A stretch of DNA of 21,057 nucleotides, taken from IMG/VR virus record IMGVR_UViG_3300032164_000087, positions 1-21,057 of that record; one strand, written 5' to 3'. Origin of the DNA: a virus. Under the pieces are notes generated by a model. The model did no database searches. It was given only the letters and a program-made list of their open reading frames with translations, and was not told where the DNA came from. The position numbers were made by a program, and so were the translations under genes. Positions 6,367 through 12,522 of this stretch are shown in pieces; the stretch's first letter is position 1; each line of letters starts with the position of its first letter.

Positions 6367-6396
6367 ATCATAACACATTTTTTACTCATTTGTCAA
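6367..6396 (-). promoter_or_regulatory. Strong promoter of the nucleotide-metabolism operon
   Basis: Minus strand: perfect -35 TTGACA (6396-6391), 18-base spacer, -10 TATGAT (6372-6367) preceded by TGT, an extended -10. The -35 is inside the last codons of the upstream 69-residue gene. The start point is expected near 6360. It is the only promoter seen before the unit containing dCMP deaminase, glycosyltransferase and dNMP kinase. Confidence 0.75.
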
Positions 6397-6595
6397 GTGC
6401 TTTCTCATCTACAGATTTTGCGAACGGGACGTGAAATAATCCGCGTCCAGCACGGGCGCACTTGTCCTTTGTGAGCCATTGGGGCTCCTTCATGTTGTGC
6501 TGCTTCATAATCCCCTGAATATCCTTCATATCGACGACTTGTTTGCCCGTTTCAATCAATAGGGAAGTGAATTTTAGGACGTTCTGGACACTCAT
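6386..6595 (-). CDS. Small hypothetical protein, 69 residues
   Basis: Starts MSVQNVLKFT with GGAG six bases upstream of the ATG at 6595. The middle reads KEPQWLTKDKCARAGRGLFHVPF (in two halves about residues 36-58) and the ends are helical and charged. It is small and soluble with no signal peptide or known motif. It could be a small DNA- or protein-binding factor, but nothing shows this. It is the last gene of the PLP enzyme and methyltransferase unit, and its 3' end contains the -35 box of the next promoter. Confidence 0.65.
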   Translation of the reverse strand: MSVQNVLKFTSLLIETGKQVVDMKDIQGIMKQHNMKEPQWLTKDKCARAGRGLFHVPFAKSVDEKALDK

Positions 6596-6626
6596 ATGTG
6601 CTCCAATGTATGGTTAACGTGAAATC

Positions 6627-6660
6627 GGGGTTCCTGAGCCCGTTTTAACCCCTACTGGGG
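6627..6660 (-). other. Two mutually exclusive hairpins between genes
   Basis: In the gap after the large methyltransferase gene, GGGG at 6652-6649 (minus strand) can pair with CCCC at 6660-6657 over a four-base loop, or, extended as GGGGTT (6652-6647), with AACCCC at 6632-6627. The second fold is not followed by a real T-run, so it is not a clear terminator. It may tune expression of the 69-residue gene. Confidence 0.35.
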
Positions 6661-8265
6661 CTTCTTAAAGATGAAGATGGGTTCATATTTGAGCCACAAT
6701 TTAGGTTTATTTCCATCCTTGATCTTACAGAAGTGTTTTGCTTTCGGTAATCCAGTTTCTTTGTCAAGTCGATTGCCCCCCGGCATAGACGCGAGACACA
6801 TTTTAAGCGGAGTCTCCTCAATCATTCCCAGTTCCTTGAGAAATTTCCTGGAATCTTCCTCAAGCGGAAGCGTCTCCCCCGCAAACACAACATCAGCAAT
6901 GTTCCACGCAAGATAGCCCCCTGGACGCAACCATTCCACGGCAGTTTTCAGTGTCTCTTTGAGGAATCCATCTCTCCATGCTGCATACTCCCCAAACTTC
7001 TTATAGGATTGACCCTCATCTTCCGAATATGCTTCCTTTGAAAAGTACGGGGGACTGGTAAATACGAGACTCAACTTTCCACGAAAGAGTTGAAACCCAG
7101 GATCAAATTGCATCTCCTCAGAACCCATCTGCCAAAAACCGAATTCAGTGTGTTTTTTCGGCCATAGATTTCCTGTATCCCTGTTTACATTGTCTCGGTA
7201 GAAATCATACAATTCATGGTACTTCGTGCGTCCAGGAGTTGTATTATGATCCGTGTTAGGATCGTTCGCAAGATAGACGATGTGCCTATCCATGTCCACG
7301 GACATAGCACCAAGCAAACGTCCTCCCCATCCCGCAGAGGGGTCCCATACAAAAATCTTCTTTTCATGCTTCCATTCTTCAGTATACTTTTCAAAGACGT
7401 ACTTAGCAATGAGCGGGGGAAAGTTGACTGCATATTGACAGAAGCTAATACGGAACGCTTTCAGACCAATGGGGAATAATTTTTGTCCCTTCTCATAGAC
7501 ACGGATAACATAAGACTCCCCTTCTTTGTTGCTGACTTGTGTTTTGCAGTGTTCGGGAAGGATGGAGAGTTCTTTCACGTCTTGTTGAGTCACACGAAGA
7601 TTTGTGAGTGCTCGCATCTCCTCACTGTATCCTGTGTATTTTTCTTCAGAATTTGCACAGAGGAAATAATCCCACTTGCGTTGACGAAACGTACCCGCTT
7701 CAAATGCTTTGATCCACTCTGGACCTGTTTCTGCTACGGGCAACACTCCATATCGTTCATTCTCCATGACTCGCACAGGAACCGAGTACGAGTAGAAGCT
7801 GTCACGCTTAAAGTGCCGCTTTGCATATGTATGGAAGGTATTAAATAGTTCGTCCTTTGAGAAGAAATCATAGATGGACTTCCCTGCTGATGTATCGGAA
7901 GTATAGTTGATTCGCGTTTTCATCATCGTAGGGAAGAATTGATTCACCGCGTTCCCTAGTGTTTTAGTGGAACGAAAGACAGAACCTTTAGCCTTTGTTG
8001 TTTCACCCGCATGAAGATCATTGAATATGGATTTTGTGAATGTCTCTTTTTCCATCCCTCTAAACTGTTCGATGATTTCGGATTCATCGTATCCTACTCG
8101 CGGTGGTTGCCCCCTCTCATCCCACAAGTAGACTACAAACTTCCTGAGATCACGCACCCATTGTTCAAAGTCTGCATCGGACATGAGTAAGATGTCCTCA
8201 AACTTCTTGTTGAGGTCACTGTCGATCATCTCACTGTTGCGTTCGTAAAAGTATTTTTTACCCAT
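6652..8265 (-). CDS. Large DNA methyltransferase (amino-methylating type)
   Basis: A 537-residue protein. Motif I, the S-adenosylmethionine loop, is VWDPSAGWGGRLLGA (residues 306-320); motif IV, the catalytic SPPY, is at residues 404-407 in VFTSPPYFS. SPPY/DPPY enzymes methylate the exocyclic amino group of adenine (N6) or cytosine (N4). A WLRPGGYLAWNIADV strand pattern follows, as in the family. The first 260 residues are a large domain without motifs that I recognise; it could hold target recognition. The start ATG at 8265 is 3 bases after the preceding stop, with only a weak GGAA site. It may protect phage DNA against host restriction. The adjacent 207-residue gene could be a partner. Confidence 0.85.
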   Translation of the reverse strand: MGKKYFYERNSEMIDSDLNKKFEDILLMSDADFEQWVRDLRKFVVYLWDERGQPPRVGYDESEIIEQFRGMEKETFTKSIFNDLHAGETTKAKGSVFRSTKTLGNAVNQFFPTMMKTRINYTSDTSAGKSIYDFFSKDELFNTFHTYAKRHFKRDSFYSYSVPVRVMENERYGVLPVAETGPEWIKAFEAGTFRQRKWDYFLCANSEEKYTGYSEEMRALTNLRVTQQDVKELSILPEHCKTQVSNKEGESYVIRVYEKGQKLFPIGLKAFRISFCQYAVNFPPLIAKYVFEKYTEEWKHEKKIFVWDPSAGWGGRLLGAMSVDMDRHIVYLANDPNTDHNTTPGRTKYHELYDFYRDNVNRDTGNLWPKKHTEFGFWQMGSEEMQFDPGFQLFRGKLSLVFTSPPYFSKEAYSEDEGQSYKKFGEYAAWRDGFLKETLKTAVEWLRPGGYLAWNIADVVFAGETLPLEEDSRKFLKELGMIEETPLKMCLASMPGGNRLDKETGLPKAKHFCKIKDGNKPKLWLKYEPIFIFKKPQ

Positions 8266-8268
8266 GAA

Positions 8269-8892
8269 TCATTCCGGTAATTGTCCAGAAGTAGACTTTA
8301 TTATAGTTGAGAGTGAATTCGGTTTTGCGTTAGAACGTGTGCTATCATGTGCCACATTCATCAATGTTGATTTACCAAACATTCTATGATACAACCAAAT
8401 GCACAATGATTCTAACATGTGTGTATCTACTAACATATCTTTGCGTTCTTGATCTGGAAGGTTTGTATCTGGTGCTAGGACATTTATGTATAGTTTCCAA
8501 GTAGGATTTGCTCGTTCAACTGCAACAAGATCATGATATTTTTTTTCAACTTTTGGATCATCTAATCTTGCTTTCTTTATATTGGGGTGATGATCCCTCC
8601 AACGATCATGCACTGGTGTTTTTGCCATGTCTCCTCTTCTGGTTCTTCCATTCTTTACGTCAATTCTATATAGGTTGCAATTTCCTCCCGCTCGTCCAAA
8701 ATAAAGTGTATATACCAGCCATTGTGGGAAATCAAGCTCAGAAGGACGCTTTGGACAAACTGCCAGGGCATAATTACACACTGAATGGTGCTTTGAAAAC
8801 TCTCCCATCTCCTCTTCAGAGAACCATCCTTTATTATCGAATTTAGTCCATGACAGTAGAAGTTTGAATACCAACTCACGAATAATTTGCAT
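8269..8892 (-). CDS. Unknown protein, possibly a divergent GIY-YIG nuclease
   Basis: A 207-residue protein next to a DNA methyltransferase and visibly richer in A and T than its neighbours, which suggests a later arrival. The order YALAV (41-45), VYTLYFGR (60-67), DRWRDHH (96-102), MLESLCIWLYHRMFGKSTLMN with Glu161 and Asn179 loosely follows the GIY-YIG nuclease plan (GIY, YIG, Arg/His, Glu and a final Asn), but the first two motifs are unusually far apart and weak. No signal peptide or membrane span. It could equally be a novel fold. The nuclease idea is a low-confidence inference; the reading frame itself, tightly packed between two genes, is convincing. Confidence 0.6.
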   Translation of the reverse strand: MQIIRELVFKLLLSWTKFDNKGWFSEEEMGEFSKHHSVCNYALAVCPKRPSELDFPQWLVYTLYFGRAGGNCNLYRIDVKNGRTRRGDMAKTPVHDRWRDHHPNIKKARLDDPKVEKKYHDLVAVERANPTWKLYINVLAPDTNLPDQERKDMLVDTHMLESLCIWLYHRMFGKSTLMNVAHDSTRSNAKPNSLSTIIKSTSGQLPE

Positions 8893-8894
8893 AA

Positions 8895-9806
8895 TTACAG
8901 TCCCTCTCTGATGATTTGCTCAACTTCCCCAATGCGAGGACGTTTCCCCACGCACCAGAACATCGTCTTTTCTTTTGAAACATCGATGTTCTTTGTCAAC
9001 CAGTCATAAGCCTTACCCTCATAGAGGTCATCCATGTAGTCTCCGTTTACAAGGAAGTCGAAGGGTTTAGAATATGGTGATTTATGCGCTACCATTTCAA
9101 CGGGGTGATACTCGGAAGGAGTTGTCTGGTAAATGTCTCTGAAGTATCCTGTGAGTTGCTTTTCGCGTGTCGGCCCGACACAGACACTTACAATGCGCTT
9201 GACTTTTTTGTGATAGCGTTTGAGTCCAAGCAGAATACCAGTGAGTTGAATTGCGACACCGGAAGGAATGATGAGATTATCGAGTTCATCGGGAATGTTA
9301 ATCACTTGCTCCGCAGTTGATTCAAAGATCGCCCTCGGATTCTCGTCCATGAGTTCACCCATCTCAATAGGGAGATAGTTCAATTCCTCGGCAATCTTGT
9401 GCATACGGGCATGAATCACTGCGGTCATTCCATGTCCTGCAACAATGCGAATCGTAGACCCATAGTAGCGAGTCAGCTTCATCATATGATGAGTCAGTAG
9501 CTTCTCCGGTGTCGTTCCTCCCACACAGGAGATGCACTTCACGCCGTAGTGCTGAGCGACTTTTGCGATGTTCGCTGATTGAGGGGAATAGACGGAGGCC
9601 GCTGTCACAACTCCATTGTCATAGCGGCCCCTCAGTTCGTCTATCTTTGCACGGAATACCATGATCGCTTGACGCACTTTACCACCATTGACGTGAAAAT
9701 CTCCAAATGGTTTGAAGAGATCATCACGCTTCCAGTAGAGTCCAGCATATTCCTGAACAGGAGTTACGCTGTTTAATGCGTTATCAATATCAGCTTCCGT
9801 AGTCAT
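8895..9806 (-). CDS. PLP-dependent enzyme of the ACC deaminase/cysteine desulfhydrase fold
   Basis: A 303-residue protein of fold type II (tryptophan synthase beta family). YWKRDDLFKPFGDFHVNGGKVRQA holds the expected PLP lysine in NGGK (residue 43 from the chosen start), and VTAASVYSPQSANIAKVA is the typical loop following it, which binds the substrate carboxylate. Such enzymes deaminate, desulfhydrate or replace beta groups of amino acids. Substrate unknown. The ATG at 9806 follows GGAG by eight bases; an in-frame GTG at 9815 lies inside that site and is rejected. It heads a short unit behind its own strong promoter and is followed by an unknown protein and a DNA methyltransferase. A metabolic enzyme of this fold is unusual in T4-like phages. 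Confidence 0.85.
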   Translation of the reverse strand: MTTEADIDNALNSVTPVQEYAGLYWKRDDLFKPFGDFHVNGGKVRQAIMVFRAKIDELRGRYDNGVVTAASVYSPQSANIAKVAQHYGVKCISCVGGTTPEKLLTHHMMKLTRYYGSTIRIVAGHGMTAVIHARMHKIAEELNYLPIEMGELMDENPRAIFESTAEQVINIPDELDNLIIPSGVAIQLTGILLGLKRYHKKVKRIVSVCVGPTREKQLTGYFRDIYQTTPSEYHPVEMVAHKSPYSKPFDFLVNGDYMDDLYEGKAYDWLTKNIDVSKEKTMFWCVGKRPRIGEVEQIIREGL

Positions 9807-9843
9807 AACAAGCACTCCATAATATAATTACACACAATCACGT

Positions 9844-9872
9844 ATTATAACAAACTTTACTTAGGAAGTCAA
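9844..9872 (-). promoter_or_regulatory. Consensus extended -10 promoter before the PLP gene
   Basis: Minus strand: -35 TTGACT (9872-9867), 17-base spacer, -10 TATAAT (9849-9844) preceded by TGT. The stop codon of the VWA gene (TGA, 9871-9869) is inside the -35. The start is near 9837, about 30 bases before the PLP gene's ATG. Confidence 0.8.
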
Positions 9873-10483
9873 GGATTTACTGCATCAGGGCCCGTCATAT
9901 CCACAGTTTTTGTGACTCCTGTTCGGTAGCTCCCCAAGGATTGTGAAGTCGTGCAATATGCGGCACGCACACCATCGGGAGTTGCAACGAATTGTCTTGA
10001 ATTCACAGCCGCGAAGTTCATCTTTGATCCTGCTGCAAACGCATCGATGTTTGCTCCCAAGAACACGAACTGCCACTTGTAGATGTCCTGCTGATGTTTC
10101 ACAGTATTCTTGACATCTTCCAGTTTTGCAACTTTCGACGTATTCTCTTCTCCATCTGTGATAATCACGAACACGACACGGTCAGGACGATCCTGTTCTG
10201 CTTTTGCACTCAGTCTCTCCCCTTCCTTCGTGATCGCTTCTGCGACTGCATCCAAGAGAGCGGTTGATCCACTAGGAACATAGTTCCAAGTCGTCAGAAG
10301 ATCGAAATTCTTCACTTCCTGCACGTTCCCATCAAACGTATAGAGGGAAGTTGTAATTGTGCCGGGTATGTCTTTCTGTGCTGCAACGAGGGAATTGACT
10401 CCCTCAATCGTCGCTTGCTGCAAGTGTCCCATTGAACCGGACTTATCGAGCACAAGAACCAAATGCGTGTAATTCTGCTTCAT
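9869..10483 (-). CDS. VWA-domain protein with intact metal site
   Basis: A 204-residue single von Willebrand factor A domain. The metal-ion-dependent adhesion site is complete: LVLDKSGSMG (D13-x-S15-x-S17), the Thr in GSTALLDAV and the Asp in FVIITDGEENT. It binds partner proteins through a divalent cation. No signal peptide, so it acts in the cytoplasm or inside particles; in phages and plasmids such proteins are found with little known about them. The ATG at 10483 has a GGGGG site five bases upstream. Its last ten codons (DMTGPDAVNP) are coded by one copy of a 28-bp direct repeat whose other copy lies just upstream of the gene. Confidence 0.85.
   Translation of the reverse strand: MKQNYTHLVLVLDKSGSMGHLQQATIEGVNSLVAAQKDIPGTITTSLYTFDGNVQEVKNFDLLTTWNYVPSGSTALLDAVAEAITKEGERLSAKAEQDRPDRVVFVIITDGEENTSKVAKLEDVKNTVKHQQDIYKWQFVFLGANIDAFAAGSKMNFAAVNSRQFVATPDGVRAAYCTTSQSLGSYRTGVTKTVDMTGPDAVNP
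9873..9900. repeat. 28-bp direct repeat, copy 1
   Basis: Identical over 28 bases to 10537-10564; the match stops exactly at both edges. This copy encodes the C-terminus of the VWA protein and ends directly against the -35 box of the next promoter. Confidence 0.9.
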
Positions 10484-10536
10484 ACGTACCCCCGTTGGTT
10501 AATAAACTGACTATGCTCATGGGGTCACCACCACAT

Positions 10537-10564
10537 GGATTTACTGCATCAGGGCCCGTCATAT
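10537..10564. repeat. 28-bp direct repeat, copy 2
   Basis: Exact second copy, 664 bp from the first, placed upstream of the VWA start. Here it is read in a different frame and supplies the end (YDGP and stop) of a 26-codon frame, so the identity is kept at DNA level, not for a shared peptide. Confidence 0.9.
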
Positions 10565-10629
10565 AATCGCTCCACATATTCTTGTGCGGTTTCGACATAT
10601 GTTCCATTGAGCATCCTACGTAGGCTCAT
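10549..10629 (-). CDS. 26-residue ORF of unknown function
   Basis: The frame starts MSLRRMLNGT one base after the stop of the 87-residue gene, with AGGAG about ten bases upstream, and ends ERLYDGP. It is charged and helix-prone with no motif. The last codons lie in the 28-bp repeat, so the frame may be a truncated older gene cut by the event that brought in the VWA gene. Plausible but not certain as a real gene. Confidence 0.4.
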   Translation of the reverse strand: MSLRRMLNGTYVETAQEYVERLYDGP

Positions 10630-10630
10630 C

Positions 10631-10894
10631 TTACGCTGCTCCTTTCACGAAAGCTCGCATGGGTAATGGTCGATGCTGTCCATTGGCATCACCACGTCTC
10701 AGAAGTTCTTTAGCAATATGTCGGCTTTGAATATCGGCGGGAGTGCCTCGCTTGTAGGTTTTCTGACCAAAGATTCGATGTAATGTGGCTAGTTGTTCAT
10801 GATCCATTTCCCAGACTCGTCGAATGACTTGTTCAGGTTGAGTTTCATATCCCAAACTGTATTTGAATCTGAGCCACCATCCCATGATTTTCAT
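10631..10894 (-). CDS. Hypothetical protein, 87 residues
   Basis: Starts MKIMGWWLRF with AAGGA seven bases upstream, and its ATG overlaps the stop of the preceding tiny gene in ATGA. The protein is basic and mostly helical: EQVIRRVWEMDHEQLATLHRIFG in the middle, then Arg/Lys-rich RHIAKELLRRGD. No signal or membrane span despite the Trp-rich start. It could bind nucleic acid, but no family is recognised. Its first fifteen bases are an exact repeat of bases just upstream. Confidence 0.6.
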   Translation of the reverse strand: MKIMGWWLRFKYSLGYETQPEQVIRRVWEMDHEQLATLHRIFGQKTYKRGTPADIQSRHIAKELLRRGDANGQHRPLPMRAFVKGAA

Positions 10895-10920
10895 ATTATT
10901 TTCCTTCCCATGATTTTCAT
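10880..10920. repeat. Pair of 15-bp direct repeats at a start site
   Basis: Minus strand ATGAAAATCATGGGA occurs at 10894-10880 (start of the 87-residue gene) and at 10920-10906 (end of the 33-residue frame), 26 bp apart. Both read MKIMG. This looks like a local duplication that created or extended one of the two reading frames. Confidence 0.85.
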
Positions 10921-10992
10921 AAGTTTTTGTGACTCCTCAGCAACAGCGAGCGATGCAAACAGTGTTTTCAAAAAGTTGCGTCTATTCAACAT
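10891..10992 (-). CDS. 33-residue peptide with a Tat-like N-terminus
   Basis: Starts MLNRRNFLKT, continues LFASLAVA and ends EESQKLMKIMGRKII (in order). RRNFLK fits the twin-arginine consensus (RRxFLK), and AVA before EE could be a signal peptidase site, though the hydrophobic stretch is short (about nine residues). An AAGGA site lies seven bases before the ATG at 10992. The frame overlaps the gene before it by 11 bases and the gene after it by four (ATGA), the close packing of a translated gene. If cleaved, only about 15 residues would be exported. Function unknown. Confidence 0.5.
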   Translation of the reverse strand: MLNRRNFLKTLFASLAVAEESQKLMKIMGRKII

Positions 10993-11380
10993 AGAGAGTT
11001 CCTTCATATGGTTGATAGATTGTTTGAAGCCCCTGCTCAGTGTAGACAAACACTTTTATGTTCTGCTTTCGTGCTTGATTCACCATGTTGAGGGTACCCT
11101 TTGAATTCTTGATGTCATTATGGAACGCAACAACTAGGTCGGGCTTCCCCTCAGTGAGCATTTGTGTGTTGCGAATTGGACCAGCGGCTCTACCGTACTT
11201 ATCCCAATCGGCGGGAAACTTTAGCACTTGAATACCAAAATACTCAGCCGCATCCCTGGACAAAGAATCTGCTCCTTTAGTTTCCCCCTCAATCACAACA
11301 TCAGGCTTAAAGTACGTCATTATATCACAAATGACTTTGTAATTGGTCCAATTTCTATCTCCACAAAATAAAACTCTCAT
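10982..11380 (-). CDS. SLOG-domain protein (DUF2493, YspA-like)
   Basis: A 132-residue single-domain protein with the full family pattern: VLFCGDRNWTN at the N-terminus, PDVVIEGETKGADSLSRDAA, then FPADWDKYGRAAGPIRNTQML and GKPDLVVAFH. This Rossmann-like fold is thought to bind nucleotides or nucleotide-derived ligands; members are common in phages but their reaction is not known. The ATG overlaps the preceding stop in ATGA, so it is translationally coupled to the oxygenase fusion gene. Confidence 0.85.
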   Translation of the reverse strand: MRVLFCGDRNWTNYKVICDIMTYFKPDVVIEGETKGADSLSRDAAEYFGIQVLKFPADWDKYGRAAGPIRNTQMLTEGKPDLVVAFHNDIKNSKGTLNMVNQARKQNIKVFVYTEQGLQTIYQPYEGTLYVE

Positions 11381-12522
11381 AATATCAGTCCCTCCGCAAT
11401 CATCTTTTCGAGTTTCGGAGTCACGATTGTATCCACGACTAGGTGGATTCGTTCTTCTGCTCCTCCATTGATCGCCATATGAGGTTTGCGTGTGTCAATC
11501 AACCAACATTCACCTAGCCCATAATGGTATTTCTCTTCGATATCATTTCCGTTCCATGTGCTGAAGAGGACTTTCGGATTTGTTTTGAGAGGGAAATGCA
11601 AGCGAGCTAGGGCGCCTAGTGAGTTTCCGGCGTCAGGATCAACCTGATCGGTATGTTTCAATAACTCTCCCCCAGCAGGAGCCAACCGCATAAGTCTAAC
11701 CCGGTGCACATCCCCATCTAAAAATGAGAGAAGTTCCCGTACTTCAGGAAATTCTGAGTAGAGTGCTGTGTCTTGGAGTTCGTAGTGTTCATCTTTGTGT
11801 TCTTCCTTCCACTTTTTATTCATCTCTATGGGTTTCGTGATAAACGCCGGGTCCGCTGAATATCCCCGTAGTGCAAGTGCAGACCACGCATTCATGGTGT
11901 TATAATTGCTGTAATGATTCGTGTACTTCAAAGCTTTCTGTTCGATCTTCTTGAGGATTAAGAGAGGAAGTGTTGATCCTACAGATGCAATCTTTGCCAT
12001 GCCAATGAGTTCAGCGGGAGGCACAATCGGATGCACTCTAGGTCCACCACATCCCCATTTGTTGTCACGGTAATAGACAGACATGATTTCCGCAAAGGAT
12101 GAGACTTTATATCCAATCTTTTTGAACCCATGATGTTCTGCAAGCTCACATATATAGCGGTCTGCTGCCCAGGAAAATAACCAACATGGTTCATGACTAT
12201 GATCGTCGAGAGCCAATCCTAAACTATATACCCCCCCGCAGAGGCGAGAGAAAGAAACGTCACCCTTCTTTTTCTCTCCAATGACCGTATCTCCGTGCAT
12301 GTAAATCTTAGAGTTCACTTTTGCACGTTCCACCACTAATCCCGCTTCTATTTTTTTCCCATAGTCTAAGTATTGCAGCGTTCCTGTGCGGAGTCGTTCA
12401 GCGATGTTGTTCTTCTTGAATTTGGAGAATGGAGAGACCGCAAATTTGTTGTAGGGTGCATAGAACGCCTCAATTTCCTTGAGATAGTCGAGATCGTATC
12501 CGCGCTGCCAGTTTTTCATCAT
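11377..12522 (-). CDS. Acetyltransferase-like/2-oxoglutarate Fe(II) oxygenase fusion
   Basis: A 381-residue two-part protein. The C-terminal part is an aspartyl/asparaginyl hydroxylase-like oxygenase: LLKHTDQVD with H290-x-D292, the distal iron ligand H348 in DTRKPHMAINGG and the 2-oxoglutarate-binding R358 in ERIHLVVD. The first 160 residues (SRLCGGVYSLGLAL, then ICELAEHHGFKKIGYK and EIMSVYYRD) look like a GNAT acetyltransferase-type fold, a weaker call. It would hydroxylate an amino acid, protein or base; the substrate is not evident. The ATG at 12522 overlaps the deformylase stop (TAATG) and follows GGGAG by five bases; a second ATG follows directly. Confidence 0.75.
   Translation of the reverse strand: MMKNWQRGYDLDYLKEIEAFYAPYNKFAVSPFSKFKKNNIAERLRTGTLQYLDYGKKIEAGLVVERAKVNSKIYMHGDTVIGEKKKGDVSFSRLCGGVYSLGLALDDHSHEPCWLFSWAADRYICELAEHHGFKKIGYKVSSFAEIMSVYYRDNKWGCGGPRVHPIVPPAELIGMAKIASVGSTLPLLILKKIEQKALKYTNHYSNYNTMNAWSALALRGYSADPAFITKPIEMNKKWKEEHKDEHYELQDTALYSEFPEVRELLSFLDGDVHRVRLMRLAPAGGELLKHTDQVDPDAGNSLGALARLHFPLKTNPKVLFSTWNGNDIEEKYHYGLGECWLIDTRKPHMAINGGAEERIHLVVDTIVTPKLEKMIAEGLIL

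Noticed and set aside
6201-6389. A 62-codon minus-strand frame with a hydrophobic start (MSKKCVMIFLVV) whose ATG overlaps the preceding stop in ATGA
   Set aside because: Its first codons are the spacer and -10 of a strong promoter and its last part is a perfect terminator stem, which explain the base pattern; no ribosome site is present. Read-through translation cannot be fully excluded.
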